Source: an uncultured Clostridia bacterium
GTDB lineage: Bacteria; Bacillota; Clostridia; Oscillospirales; Acutalibacteraceae
Assembly (NCBI GenBank): GCA_937920235.1
Contig: CALGUK010000048.1
Coordinates: forward strand, 20,171-84,170
Direction: 5' to 3'
Length of the DNA: 64,000 nucleotides
Position numbers and translations under genes: made by a program. This document shows positions 40,167-49,820 of the stretch, one piece after another. The first letter of the stretch is position 1; every line of letters begins with the position of its first letter. Below the pieces are notes generated by a model, which was not told the origin of the DNA, made no database searches, and saw only the letters and a list, made by a program, of their open reading frames with translations.

Positions 40167-42080
40167 TTAATTGTCCGAGAAATTTCCCGTATAGAGCTGA
40201 TAATACTTACCTTTTTGTTCAATGAGGTCGTCGTGGTCACCGCGCTCGATAATTCTGCCGTGCTCGAGCACCATTATCGCCTTTGCATTACGCACGGTTG
40301 AAAGGCGGTGGGCAATTACAAACACCGTTCTGCCCTCCATAAGAGAGTCCATACCCTCTTCAATCAGCTTTTCCGTTCTCGTATCAATTGAGCTTGTTGC
40401 CTCGTCAAGAATGAGAACGGGAGGATCAGCAACGGCGGCGCGGGCTATTGAGATAAGCTGACGCTGTCCCTGGCTGAGATTTGAGCCGTCACCCGTGAGC
40501 ATCGTGTTGTACCCGTCGGGCAGATTTTCGATAAAGGAGTGGGCATTTGCGATTTTTGCCGCTCTGACAACAGCATCGTGGTCGGCATTGAGATTGCCGT
40601 AACGGATATTATCCTCGATAGTGCCCGTAAACAGATGCGTATCCTGAAGAACGATTCCGAGAGAACGTCGGAGATCGTCTTTTTTAATTTTCTTGATATT
40701 TATGCCGTCATAACGGATTTTGCCCTGCTGAATTTCATAAAAGCGGTTGATAAGATTTGTTATTGTGGTCTTACCTGCACCGGTAGAGCCGACAAATGCG
40801 ATTTTCTGTCCCGGCTTTGCATAGAGTGACACATCGTTGAGAACCGTCTTTTTACCGTCATAGCTGAATGTGACGTCCTCAAAGACGATATCGCCTGCAA
40901 GTCGGGTATAGGTAACGGTGCCGTCGCCGTGAGTATGCTTCCACGCCCAGAGTCCCGTCCTGCTCTCGCTCTCGGTGATATTGCCGTTTTCGTCAACACT
41001 TGCATTCACAAGCACAACATAGCCGTCGTCCTCCTCGGGCTTTTCGTCGATAATCGCAAAGATACGCTCTGCACCTGCAAGAGCCATAAAAGCATTATTG
41101 AACTGCTGTGTGATATTTGAAATCGGCTGTGTAAAGCTTCGGATATACTGTAAGAACGCGACAACTCCGCCGGGAGTCATGGTGCCCTTGAGTGCAAGCA
41201 GACCGCCCATTGCCGCCGTAATGGCATAGGTGATGTGAGAGAGGTTGTTCATAATCGGTCCGAGTATGCTCGCAAAGGTGTTTGCGCTTGTTGATGCCTT
41301 GCGGAGATTTTCGTTTATCTCATCAAAATGACTCACGACCTCTTCCTCATGGTTGAACACCTTGACAACCTTTTGTCCCTCGATAATCTCCTCAATGTAG
41401 CCGTTTACGTTACCGATATTCTCCTGCTGCTTTTTAAAGTAGAAAGCACTTTTCTTACCGAGAGTTTTCGTGATGAAAACCATAACGAAAACCATTGCGA
41501 CTACTATGAGAGTCATCTGCCAGCTGAACGACAGCATAATGAAAAATGAGCCCGCAATCATAATGCCCGAGGACACAAACTGAGTGAGTCCCTGGCTGAT
41601 AAACTGACGCAGAGTTTCAACGTCGTTGGTAAAGCGACTCATAATTTCGCCGTTGGGTCTTGAGTCAAAATAGCTTATCGGCAAATCTGCAAGCGAATCA
41701 AACAGATCCTTTCTCAGCGTGTTGAGAGTTCTCTGAGTCAGCCATACCGAGCATTTTGACTGACCGAAGGATGCCAACGCTCCGCAGAGGAAAACCGCAG
41801 CCATGACTCCCATCATTTTAAGGAGTCCCTCAAGCAATTCTCCGCCGAATTCCCTGCCGACAAGCGGGGTGAGATAATCGTCGATTATCGGCTCGATAAA
41901 CAGAGCTGCCGACACCGTTGCAAGAGAGTTTATTGCGGCAAAAATCAACATTCCGAAGAAAAGTCCTTTTTGTCTGAGGATATATCCGAGAAGTCGCCGT
42001 ATAGTGCCTTTAGCGTTTTTAGGCTTCTGCACCGGTTTTCCCGCACCTTTTCTTCCGCCGTGTCCCATAGGTCCTGCCAT
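40167..42080 (-). CDS. ABC exporter half-transporter, canonical ATPase subunit
   Basis: 637 residues. A short Gly/Lys-rich N-terminus precedes six transmembrane helices (about 35-340), then a nucleotide-binding domain with Walker A GSTGAGKTT, signature LSQGQRQ and Walker B VLILDEATSSID with the catalytic glutamate. An insert of about 45 residues before the ATPase domain (VVLVNASVDENGNITESES) is unusual. With the upstream half-transporter it forms a heterodimeric multidrug-type exporter. The ATG overlaps the partner's stop by one base. Confidence 0.9.
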   Translation of the reverse strand: MAGPMGHGGRKGAGKPVQKPKNAKGTIRRLLGYILRQKGLFFGMLIFAAINSLATVSAALFIEPIIDDYLTPLVGREFGGELLEGLLKMMGVMAAVFLCGALASFGQSKCSVWLTQRTLNTLRKDLFDSLADLPISYFDSRPNGEIMSRFTNDVETLRQFISQGLTQFVSSGIMIAGSFFIMLSFSWQMTLIVVAMVFVMVFITKTLGKKSAFYFKKQQENIGNVNGYIEEIIEGQKVVKVFNHEEEVVSHFDEINENLRKASTSANTFASILGPIMNNLSHITYAITAAMGGLLALKGTMTPGGVVAFLQYIRSFTQPISNITQQFNNAFMALAGAERIFAIIDEKPEEDDGYVVLVNASVDENGNITESESRTGLWAWKHTHGDGTVTYTRLAGDIVFEDVTFSYDGKKTVLNDVSLYAKPGQKIAFVGSTGAGKTTITNLINRFYEIQQGKIRYDGINIKKIKKDDLRRSLGIVLQDTHLFTGTIEDNIRYGNLNADHDAVVRAAKIANAHSFIENLPDGYNTMLTGDGSNLSQGQRQLISIARAAVADPPVLILDEATSSIDTRTEKLIEEGMDSLMEGRTVFVIAHRLSTVRNAKAIMVLEHGRIIERGDHDDLIEQKGKYYQLYTGNFSDN

Positions 42081-43840
42081 TATGACTCACCTCCCTGCAA
42101 ATCGAAGTCATCCGAGCCCTTCTGCTGTGACTCGTAAATTTCTCTGTATATTGAGTTACGTTCGAGAAGCTCGTCGTGGTTACCCACGTCGTTGATCTCG
42201 CCGTTTTCTATTATGATGATTTTATCGCAGTCGGCAACCGACGAAATTCTCTGGGCGATAATAATTTTAGTTGTGTCGGGAACGGCATTTCTGAGACCTG
42301 CGCGGATTTTGGAGTCGGTAAAGGTATCCACCGCGCTTGTGGAGTCGTCGAGAATGAGAACTTTCGGTTTTTTGAGCACGGCTCTTGCGATACACAGCCT
42401 CTGCTTCTGTCCGCCCGAAACATTTACACCGCCCTGGCCGAGATCCGTATTATATCCGTCGGGGAAGGACGACACAAAATTGTGAGCATCTGCGATTTTG
42501 CAGGCTTCATAAAGCTCCTCGTCGGTTGCGTTCTTATTGCCCCAGCGAAGATTTTCGGCAATTGTTCCCGAGAACAGCACATTCTTCTGAAGCACCATGC
42601 TGACCTCCTCGCGAAGATCGTGAAGCTTGTAATTTCTCACATCCTCACCGCCGACGAGCACCTGTCCGTCGCTGACGTCATAAAGGCGGGGAATGAGCTG
42701 AACGAGTGAGGATTTTGCCGAACCGGTTGCACCGATAATTCCGACCATCTCACCGCTTTCGATCTTAAAGCTTGCATTACGGATGATATCCTTACCCGAG
42801 CCGTTGTATCTGAACGACACATTTCTGAACTCAATACTGCCGTCGCGCACCTCGGTAACGGTTGCGGTATCGTCACGGATATCGGGCACCTCGTCAATGA
42901 CCTCAAGAATACGCTTTGCGCTTGCCTGTGACATAAAGAACTGGGCGATAAGCATAATGAGCATAAGGAAATTCATCAGAATCTGCATTACATAGGTATA
43001 AATTGCGGTGAAATCACCGATTTGCAGAGTTTCGGCAGAAATCGCCTTCGCCGCGATATAGAGTATGGCAAGAATTGTGCCGTACATTATTATCATAAAT
43101 GCAGGCTGACCGAGAATCATAAGCTTTTCCGCATGTAGAGCGGCCTGCATAAGATTGTCGTTTGACTTTTTGAACTTATCCTTTTCATAGTCGGAACGGA
43201 CAAAAGCCTTTACGACGCGGATATTTGTAAGATTTTCCTGAATTGAGCCGTTAAAGCCGTCAAACATCTCGAGCATTTTTCTGAATCGCTTGAGAGCAAT
43301 CGGGGCAAAAATTATCAGAATAACGGCGATTAAGGGAAGCGAAACGAGGAACGCTTTTGAGACCTCGGGGCTCATTCTGACCGTGAAGAACAGAGCGACC
43401 GCAAACATCACGGGAGAACGGAACAACATTCTGATGAGCATCAAAAACGTGTTCTGCACGGAGTTTACATCGGTTGTGAGTCGGGTTATGAGCGACGCGG
43501 TTGAAAAGCGGTCAATGTTGGAAAACGAGAATTTCTGGATTTTATCAATCATAACCTCACGCAGTCTTGCGCCGAAGCCCATACCTGCAACCGAGGCAAC
43601 CCTCGCCGCCATTGCACCGCAGAAAAGAGAGCCGAAGGCGTAGAGCAGCATCCTGAGTCCGAGACGGATAATCTGATTCATGCTCTCGTCGGTCATACCG
43701 CTTTGCGACTGGACAATATCCACGATATCCGCCATAACAAGCGGAATCATAAGCTCGAGTATTACCTCACCTACCATAAGTATCGGTGACAGCAATGCGG
43801 GAACTATATATTTCTTTGCGTATTTCAGTAGCTTAAGCAT
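42080..43840 (-). CDS. ABC exporter half-transporter, degenerate ATPase subunit
   Basis: 586 residues with six membrane helices then an ATP-binding domain. Walker A is GATGSAKSS, with Ala in place of the last loop Gly. The signature is VSGGQKQ. Walker B reads VLILDDSTSAVD, with Asp where the catalytic Glu should be. One impaired and one normal site is the known design of heterodimeric exporters such as BmrCD or TM287/288. It is preceded by, and overlaps, a marR-type regulator. Confidence 0.9.
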   Translation of the reverse strand: MLKLLKYAKKYIVPALLSPILMVGEVILELMIPLVMADIVDIVQSQSGMTDESMNQIIRLGLRMLLYAFGSLFCGAMAARVASVAGMGFGARLREVMIDKIQKFSFSNIDRFSTASLITRLTTDVNSVQNTFLMLIRMLFRSPVMFAVALFFTVRMSPEVSKAFLVSLPLIAVILIIFAPIALKRFRKMLEMFDGFNGSIQENLTNIRVVKAFVRSDYEKDKFKKSNDNLMQAALHAEKLMILGQPAFMIIMYGTILAILYIAAKAISAETLQIGDFTAIYTYVMQILMNFLMLIMLIAQFFMSQASAKRILEVIDEVPDIRDDTATVTEVRDGSIEFRNVSFRYNGSGKDIIRNASFKIESGEMVGIIGATGSAKSSLVQLIPRLYDVSDGQVLVGGEDVRNYKLHDLREEVSMVLQKNVLFSGTIAENLRWGNKNATDEELYEACKIADAHNFVSSFPDGYNTDLGQGGVNVSGGQKQRLCIARAVLKKPKVLILDDSTSAVDTFTDSKIRAGLRNAVPDTTKIIIAQRISSVADCDKIIIIENGEINDVGNHDELLERNSIYREIYESQQKGSDDFDLQGGES

Positions 43841-44279
43841 TGTGTTCCTCCTTTAAACTCTGAAGATTTGTATTCATTCTTTCAAAAAAAGACAACAGTG
43901 TGAGAAGCTCCTCCTCGGAAAATCCGGAGAAGACCGCATCATCAACGCGCAAAAAAATTGCGTCGGCATAATCTGACAGCTCCCTGCCCTTTTTTGTTAG
44001 TCTGAGGTTATTCCGCCTTGCATCTGTTTTGCTCTCAAAACGGACAACGAGACCTGCTTTTTCCATCCTCTTGAGTGAGGTTGCCACGGATGGTGCCGAG
44101 ATGTGAAGTGCGTCGGCAATCTCTTTCTGCGTGGCATCACTGTTTTCGCTGAGGAATTTCAGAATGGGAGGCTGACCCATGCATATTCCCTTTTCACGAA
44201 ATCTGCTGTCGATTACATTTCTGTGAAGACAATGATATTTGCGGAAAGCGGAAACGACCTTTTCTGCCTGCTCTTTCAT
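43833..44279 (-). CDS. MarR family transcriptional regulator
   Basis: 148 residues. The winged helix lies at about 52-95 (ATQKEIADALHISAPSVATS, LKRMEKAGLVVR) with flanking dimerisation helices. It is the first gene of the exporter operon and overlaps the first exporter gene by eight bases. Repeated operator-like sites sit directly after the promoter. It probably represses the operon until a drug or metabolite binds. The ligand is unknown. Confidence 0.9.
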   Translation of the reverse strand: MKEQAEKVVSAFRKYHCLHRNVIDSRFREKGICMGQPPILKFLSENSDATQKEIADALHISAPSVATSLKRMEKAGLVVRFESKTDARRNNLRLTKKGRELSDYADAIFLRVDDAVFSGFSEEELLTLLSFFERMNTNLQSLKEEHNA

Positions 44280-44310
44280 TTTTTAATTCACACTCTTTCT
44301 TAAAATGTTC

Positions 44311-44340
44311 AATAATTAACCGACTAATAATTAACCGATT
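44311..44340 (-). promoter_or_regulatory. MarR operator-like direct repeat
   Basis: Two copies of AATAATTAACCGA(C/T) 15 bases apart, 12-42 bases downstream of the -10 of the marR promoter. The placement suits autorepression. Confidence 0.65.
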
Positions 44341-44352
44341 AACTAAATAACT

Positions 44353-44380
44353 ATTATACACCGCATTTTTCCTTTGTCAA
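44353..44380 (-). promoter_or_regulatory. Promoter of the marR-ABC exporter operon
   Basis: Minus-strand TTGACA (44375-44380), 16-base spacer, perfect TATAAT (44353-44358). Confidence 0.75.
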
Positions 44381-44409
44381 GGAGTTATATCGCTCATATA
44401 TATGAACTT

Positions 44410-44566
44410 TTTGTAAACAAATCGGAAGTATGCGAAAAGATTTCCGTCACAGGCGAAACAAATGCCCTGCACGGCACTTTTTACGGAGGGGCTTCTCCCT
44501 GCGGGAAGCCGTTTCTCCGATACCGAGGCGACCTTATGTGCGCCGTAAAATCAAAGGAGGCTCAGA
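44410..44566 (+). other. Leader region of the phage head module
   Basis: The region between the marR promoter and terS holds a TTTGTAAACAAA motif (44410-44421), an imperfect hairpin around GGCTTCTCCCTGCGGGAAGCC (44492-44512) and the terS AAAGGAGG site. No clear -35/-10 pair and no LexA-type box were found. A 66-codon open frame crosses it but has no good ribosome binding site. Confidence 0.4.
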
Positions 44567-45058
44567 ATGAGTAAAACGAAGCTGACAAAAAAAGAGGAGG
44601 ATTTCTGCAGGCTGTATGTCGCACTGCGAAACCCTCTTGAAGCCGCAAAGCGTGCAGGGATAATTCCCCTCTCGCATCACCGCGTATTGCGTCTTATGTC
44701 AAAAAAACACATCGTCAGAAAAATACAGGAGCTTGAAAAAGAAAGACCTGCCGACAACGCCCTCGTCTGTGCAGGACTTGAACGCCTTGCTTTCGGCTCG
44801 GTAAGTGACGCTGTCCGCCTTATTCTCTGTGCAAACGACAATATTACCCCCGATATTGACTCTTTCGACCTTTTCAATGTGTCCGAAATAAAAATCACAA
44901 GCGGTAAGGGAATGGAAATCAAATTTTTTGACAGACTCAAGGCTCTGGAGAAGCTTGCCTCTCTCACGGACAACAGCGGTGACGACGGTGCTCTCTCGTT
45001 TTATGAGGCGATTGAGCGCAGTGCGATGAAAAAATCGGAGTGTGGAGACAATGGCTGA
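44567..45058 (+). CDS. Phage terminase small subunit (XtmA-like)
   Basis: 163 residues from an ATG with AAAGGAGG upstream. It has the Terminase_2-type N-terminus: KLTKKEEDFCRLYVALRNPL, then a helix-turn-helix (EAAKRAGI...LMSKKHIVRKIQ). TerS recognises DNA for packaging and hands it to TerL. The C-terminal part (ISDVSEIKI-like strand, FFDRLKALEKLASLTD) is family-typical. It overlaps terL by eight bases. Confidence 0.82.
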   Translation: MSKTKLTKKEEDFCRLYVALRNPLEAAKRAGIIPLSHHRVLRLMSKKHIVRKIQELEKERPADNALVCAGLERLAFGSVSDAVRLILCANDNITPDIDSFDLFNVSEIKITSGKGMEIKFFDRLKALEKLASLTDNSGDDGALSFYEAIERSAMKKSECGDNG

Positions 45059-46322
45059 TACCGTGTTCCGCGAATTTTCTCCGAAGCAGCTCCGCGTTCT
45101 CAACTGGTGGTGTGAAAGCAGTGCCGACAGCGACCGTGATGCAATCATCTGTGACGGTGCTGTGAGAAGCGGAAAAACGCTTAGCATGTCAATCTCGTTT
45201 ATTCTCTGGAGCTTCTACCGTTTTTCAGACTCCTCATTTGCGCTGTGCGGCAAAACCATAACCTCACTTCGCAGAAGCGTGATAACTCCGCTTTTGCCCG
45301 TGCTCATAAAAATGGGCTTTACCGTCAGAGAAAAAAAGAGCGCAAATATGCTGGAGATCGGCAGGCGTAACCGTTTCAACAGATACTACCTTTTCGGCGG
45401 CAGAGACGAATCCTCCGCCTCGCTGATTCAGGGTATGACGCTGTGCGGAGTGCTTCTTGACGAGGTTGCTCTGATGCCCCGTTCCTTTGTTGAGCAGGCA
45501 ATAGCGCGATGCTCGGTAAACGGTTCAAAATTCTGGTTTAACTGCAACCCGGAAAATCCGCGTCATTGGTTTTACCGTGAATGGATTATGAAGAAAAAGG
45601 AGAAGAACTGTCTTTACCTGCACTTCACGATGGACGATAATCCGTCTTTGACCGACAAAATCCGGGCAAGATACGAGCAGCTTTATTCGGGTGCATTCTA
45701 CGACAGATTTGTACGCGGAAAATGGGTTGCCGTTGACGGACTCGTTTATCCGTTTTTCGACGAGAAGCAACACATTGTGACAAATCTCCCCGAAAAGTGC
45801 AGTCAGTATTACATCTCCTGCGATTACGGTACGGTAAACCCCGCATCCTTCGGTCTGTGGGGACTCTGCGACGGAATATGGTACAGATTAAAGGAATTCT
45901 ATCACGATTCAAAGGTGAAAGGCTTTCAGATGACCGACAAGGAATATTACGGAGAGCTCACGGCTCTTGCAGACGGTAAAAGAATTGAAGCCGTGATAGT
46001 TGACCCCTCTGCCGCCTCATTTATGGAATGTATCCGCAGAGAAGGCAGATTCCGCGTTATCCCTGCACAGAACAAGGTGCTTGACGGTATCCGCAAGGTC
46101 TCCGAAAAGCTGAAAAACAAAAAAATTCTTATCGGCAGTCAATGTGTTGACACAATCCGTGAGTTTTCCCTTTACCGTTGGGACACGAACAGCGTCAACG
46201 ACTGTCCGAAAAAGGAACACGATCACGCAATGGACGATATCCGTTATTTTGCGTCAACTGTTCCCGACTCTGCGGACTCATCATTTTTTGCCTTGTCCGT
46301 AGAGCGAAACTCAAAAATATGA
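45051..46322 (+). CDS. Phage terminase large subunit, PBSX family (XtmB-like)
   Basis: 423 residues from ATG at 45051 (a GTG three codons earlier is possible). The ATPase half has Walker A GAVRSGKTLSMS and Walker B GVLLDEVALMP. The C-terminal RNase H-like nuclease has CDYGTVNPASFG and VIVDPSAASF with the metal-binding aspartates. All catalytic positions appear intact, so the protein should be active in DNA packaging. It matches the PBSX-type terminase subfamily, which uses headful packaging. Confidence 0.9.
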   Translation: MADTVFREFSPKQLRVLNWWCESSADSDRDAIICDGAVRSGKTLSMSISFILWSFYRFSDSSFALCGKTITSLRRSVITPLLPVLIKMGFTVREKKSANMLEIGRRNRFNRYYLFGGRDESSASLIQGMTLCGVLLDEVALMPRSFVEQAIARCSVNGSKFWFNCNPENPRHWFYREWIMKKKEKNCLYLHFTMDDNPSLTDKIRARYEQLYSGAFYDRFVRGKWVAVDGLVYPFFDEKQHIVTNLPEKCSQYYISCDYGTVNPASFGLWGLCDGIWYRLKEFYHDSKVKGFQMTDKEYYGELTALADGKRIEAVIVDPSAASFMECIRREGRFRVIPAQNKVLDGIRKVSEKLKNKKILIGSQCVDTIREFSLYRWDTNSVNDCPKKEHDHAMDDIRYFASTVPDSADSSFFALSVERNSKI

Positions 46323-46336
46323 AAGGAGGTTTTTTC

Positions 46337-47470
46337 TTGTCGATATTCCAAAGGGTCAGCAAAAAGAAGGTCTGCACCGCGGCGGCTCAGACGGGGCACA
46401 CTTACCCTTATGACAGCCTTTACGGTTTTTCCACCGTCGGAGTTTGTCAGCCGGAGCTTTACAGAGCTCTGCGCGAGGCGATTCCGCTTATTGACACGGC
46501 GATTTACAAGCTTGTGCGTCTTACGGGCGGCTTTACCGTGAAATCCCGCAACGGCAAAAACCAGGAGCAGCTCGACGAATTTCTGCACAATGTGAGCGTA
46601 AACGGCAACAACCGCGGACTTCAGCAATTCATTGACACTTATTTTGAACAGCTTCTCACCTACGGCACGGCGGCAGGCGAAATCATCACCGATTTCAACG
46701 GTATTCACTCTCTTTACAACGTACCCGTAAGAGACATTTCTCTTAAAAGAAGCCGTGAAAATCCGAACGAAATTCTCGTATGCCGTTCCGACGGTGCAGG
46801 CGGTACACCCGTGAAATATCAGGAGCTTGTGATGTTTTCCGCACTCAATCCCGAGCCGGAAAATCTGACGGGAACATCAATTCTCAAGGGCTTGCCCTTC
46901 GTCTCGTCAATTCTTATGAAAATCTACAATGCCATCGGTCAGAACTGGGAGAGAGCAGGTAACATAAGGTATGCGGTCACATACAATCCCGGTGCGGATA
47001 TGCTCGACAGAGCCTATGCCCGTGAGCGTGCAACACAGATTGCAACCGAATGGAGTGACGCTATGAACAGCTCAAGCGTCAAGGACTTTGTGGCGGTGGG
47101 AGATGTGCAGATAAAGGTTATCGGTGCTGACAACCAGATTCTTGACAGTGAAATCCCCGTCAGACAGCTTCTTGAACAGATTATTGCCAAATTGGGAGTT
47201 CCGCCCTTTATGTTGGGGTTGAGCTGGAGCACCACCGAGCGAATGTCCTCACAGCAGGCAGACGCGCTCACCACCGAGCTCTGCGCTTACAGGCGATTGC
47301 TCACTCCCGTCATTGAAAAAATCTGCAATATTTTTCTCCGTTTCTGCTCCAACAGCTCAGGTGTTGAGGTGGAATGGGATGAAATCACACTTCAGGACTC
47401 TGTTGAGCAGGCAAGAGCAAAGCTTTATCTTGCCCAGGCGGACTCTCTTTCGGGAGGTGAAAACAAATGA
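46337..47470 (+). CDS. Phage portal protein (XkdE-like)
   Basis: 377 residues from a TTG start, seven bases after AAAGGAGG. A longer frame into terL is rejected. The portal-type sequence has the N-terminal YRALREAIPLIDTAIYKLVR, the central LNPEPENLTGTSILKGLPFV, and the C-terminal PPFMLGLSWSTTERMSSQQA motif typical of portal wing/clip regions. It forms the dodecameric DNA entry port. It overlaps the next gene by four bases. Confidence 0.85.
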   Translation: MSIFQRVSKKKVCTAAAQTGHTYPYDSLYGFSTVGVCQPELYRALREAIPLIDTAIYKLVRLTGGFTVKSRNGKNQEQLDEFLHNVSVNGNNRGLQQFIDTYFEQLLTYGTAAGEIITDFNGIHSLYNVPVRDISLKRSRENPNEILVCRSDGAGGTPVKYQELVMFSALNPEPENLTGTSILKGLPFVSSILMKIYNAIGQNWERAGNIRYAVTYNPGADMLDRAYARERATQIATEWSDAMNSSSVKDFVAVGDVQIKVIGADNQILDSEIPVRQLLEQIIAKLGVPPFMLGLSWSTTERMSSQQADALTTELCAYRRLLTPVIEKICNIFLRFCSNSSGVEVEWDEITLQDSVEQARAKLYLAQADSLSGGENK

Positions 47471-48417
47471 TAAAATGCTGCACAACCCAAAACAGCATCG
47501 GAACACCCACGGCAGAGGATATGGAGCTTATCAACGGATACGCTCTGAAAAAGCTTACTCCCGACGAGGTGTTCAGTTTCAGCGTAATTCTCTGTGATAA
47601 CGATATTGACCGTGATTTTGAGCAGTTTTCAAAGGAGTCGCTTGCAGACCTTGAAGCTCTCTTTCCCGGCAAGACGGGTATTCTCAATCACAGTATGAAA
47701 AGTGAGGATCAGACCTGCAGAACCTACAAAACAAAGCTCATTACATATCCTGAGCGAAAAACCGTTGACGGCAGGGACTACACCTGTCTTAAAGCCTGGT
47801 GCTACACGGTGAGAAGCGACAAGACATCTTCACTCATCAGAGATATTGAAAGCGGAATTAAAAAAGAGGTCAGCGTAAGCTGTGCCGCAGGTAAAAAATA
47901 CTGCTCCGTCTGCGGAAAGGAGGTCTGTAATCACGTTCCGGGAAAAATCTACGCAGGTAAGATATGCTCCCGTATAATTGCCCGTGTAACAGATGCTTAC
48001 GAATGGTCCTTCGTGGCTGTTCCCGCACAGAGAAAAGCAGGAGTAACAAAATCTTTTGTCGGAGAAAAATCAATGGAAAGCATACTTAAATCCATAAAGG
48101 AAGAAAAAAGCATTACCCTCGGTGAAAATGAGGTCAGACAGCTTTCACAATATATGGACAGTCTTAAAAGCCTTTGTGATGACGGTGAGAGATATCGCAG
48201 TTCACTCTTGGAATCGGCTAAAAAAAGCTTTGCGCTTGCAATTCCCGAAATTCCCGGTGAATGTGTTGACGAGATACTCAAAAATCTTTCATCCGTATCA
48301 CTTGAAACGCTTTGCACGGCACTCAAAAAGCAGGCGGAGAGCAGATTTATACCTCAAAGTCAGTTTTTGAATACCGAAAAAACATCTGACAGCTCGGACA
48401 ACGAGTTCAAATTCTAA
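47467..48417 (+). CDS. XkdF-like prohead protease/scaffold protein
   Basis: 316 residues. The N-terminal ~185 residues resemble a prohead protease domain: NHSMKSED may supply the histidine and EVSVSCAAG the serine. An insert with CSVCGKEVCNH looks like a small metal-binding loop. The C-terminal ~120 residues are helical, like a scaffold. The position between portal and capsid is that of PBSX XkdF. Whether the protease is active is uncertain. Confidence 0.72.
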   Translation: MIKCCTTQNSIGTPTAEDMELINGYALKKLTPDEVFSFSVILCDNDIDRDFEQFSKESLADLEALFPGKTGILNHSMKSEDQTCRTYKTKLITYPERKTVDGRDYTCLKAWCYTVRSDKTSSLIRDIESGIKKEVSVSCAAGKKYCSVCGKEVCNHVPGKIYAGKICSRIIARVTDAYEWSFVAVPAQRKAGVTKSFVGEKSMESILKSIKEEKSITLGENEVRQLSQYMDSLKSLCDDGERYRSSLLESAKKSFALAIPEIPGECVDEILKNLSSVSLETLCTALKKQAESRFIPQSQFLNTEKTSDSSDNEFKF

Positions 48418-48431
48418 GGAGGAATTATATA

Positions 48432-49436
48432 ATGGCAAATTTTGAAACAATCAGACTTGACAAAGGTCTTTACAACACACCCGGCAGTTTTCTTTCGGAG
48501 CTTGAAAAAATTGACCCGAGTGAAAATTACAGAGGTACTTCTCTTGAAAATCTTGATGCCTTTGAAAGACAGCTCAAGCGTTTTGACATCAGACTCAAGG
48601 GTGAGAGAAGCTCACCGGTTGAAAAATTCTTTGCAACAACCGACTCAGCCGTACTCTTCCCCGAATACGTGGCGCGTGCGGTCCGTCAGGGTATTGACGA
48701 GGGCAAGCAGCTTGACTCAATCATTGCGACAAAGACAAACATCAACGGACTTGATTACAGAACAATCGCATCTATCCCCACAGCCGAAGAAAAGGAGCTC
48801 AAGGAGGTCGGCGAGGGCGTACAGATTCCCGAAACGGTAATTCATACCCAGGATAATCTCGTCACTCTCAAAAAGCGCGGCAGAATGTTGGTGGCTTCAT
48901 ATGAGGCCATCCGTTTTCAGCGTCTTGACCTTTTCACCGTTACTCTCCGTCAGATCGGTGCTTATATTGCCCGTTCACAGTTCAAGGATGCGGTAAAAGT
49001 GCTTCTTGAAGGCGACGGAAACAACAACGAGGCTCAGGAGGTCGCTCCCACAGCGGCAGGCAAAATCACCTATGAGGACCTCATCACGCTTTGGAACAGC
49101 TTCACACCGTATGAGATGAACACACTCATTGCATCTCCCGACGTGACGGCAAAGCTTCTCACAATGGCAGAATTCCGCGATGCTCCCGCAGGACTCAATT
49201 TCCACGGTAACGGCTCTATGATTACACCGCTCGGTGCAAATCTTATCAAATCTGCCGATATCGACAAAAAGCTCATTGCCATCGACAAGAACTATGCTCT
49301 TGAAATGGTTACGGCAGGCGGTGTTGTGACAGATTTCGACAGACTTATCGACCGTCAGCTTGAGAGAGCTGCAATCACACAGATTTCGGGCTTTGCAAAG
49401 ATTTTTGCCGACTCAACAAAGGTTATGAACCTCTGA
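48432..49436 (+). CDS. Phage major capsid protein (HK97 fold, XkdG-like)
   Basis: 334 residues, GGAGG upstream. No long N-terminal scaffold segment. The HK97-type layout is suggested by FFATTDSAVLFPEYVARAVR (E-loop region), the P-domain spine helix, and a C-terminal A-domain with YALEMVTAGGVVTDFDRLID. The gene sits directly after the XkdF-like gene. Highly expressed-type codon usage and an intact frame argue that it still makes protein. Confidence 0.85.
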   Translation: MANFETIRLDKGLYNTPGSFLSELEKIDPSENYRGTSLENLDAFERQLKRFDIRLKGERSSPVEKFFATTDSAVLFPEYVARAVRQGIDEGKQLDSIIATKTNINGLDYRTIASIPTAEEKELKEVGEGVQIPETVIHTQDNLVTLKKRGRMLVASYEAIRFQRLDLFTVTLRQIGAYIARSQFKDAVKVLLEGDGNNNEAQEVAPTAAGKITYEDLITLWNSFTPYEMNTLIASPDVTAKLLTMAEFRDAPAGLNFHGNGSMITPLGANLIKSADIDKKLIAIDKNYALEMVTAGGVVTDFDRLIDRQLERAAITQISGFAKIFADSTKVMNL

Positions 49437-49451
49437 TAAGGGTGATGAAAA

Positions 49452-49820
49452 ATGATAAATGTCTGGACAGTTTCCCAAATGCTTGAGGATACGGGAGCAC
49501 TCAGCGCCGAGGAGTGTAAACGGGCAACACCTTTTTGTCTGAGTGCCTGCTCGGCAATGTCCGAGAGGCTCCGCGACGCAAAATATGAGGATGAGCCTGC
49601 GGTGATTACCGCCTGTGCCGCACTTGCTCTTTACAGCTTCACTCTGCTTAAGCTGAGCAGCGGCGAAGAATTTTCCTCATTCAAGGCAGGCGATATAACC
49701 GTCAGCAAAAGTGCGGGAGCAGACGTTGAGAATGCGGTGAAATTCCGTGACGAAGCGTTACTCAATGCCGCAAATTATCTCAAGGACGTGGATTTTGTAT
49801 TCAGGGCGGTGGAAATATGA
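49452..49820 (+). CDS. Head-tail connector protein (gp6/YqbG-like)
   Basis: 122 residues, mostly helical with a short beta segment (FKAGDITVSKSAG), typical of adaptor proteins that bind under the portal. It lies 15 bases after the capsid gene and overlaps the next gene by four bases. Assignment is by size, helical pattern and position. Confidence 0.68.
   Translation: MINVWTVSQMLEDTGALSAEECKRATPFCLSACSAMSERLRDAKYEDEPAVITACAALALYSFTLLKLSSGEEFSSFKAGDITVSKSAGADVENAVKFRDEALLNAANYLKDVDFVFRAVEI

Noticed and set aside
44374..44574. 66-codon gene upstream of terS
   Set aside because: No ribosome binding site, overlaps the marR promoter region, and has no recognisable protein features.
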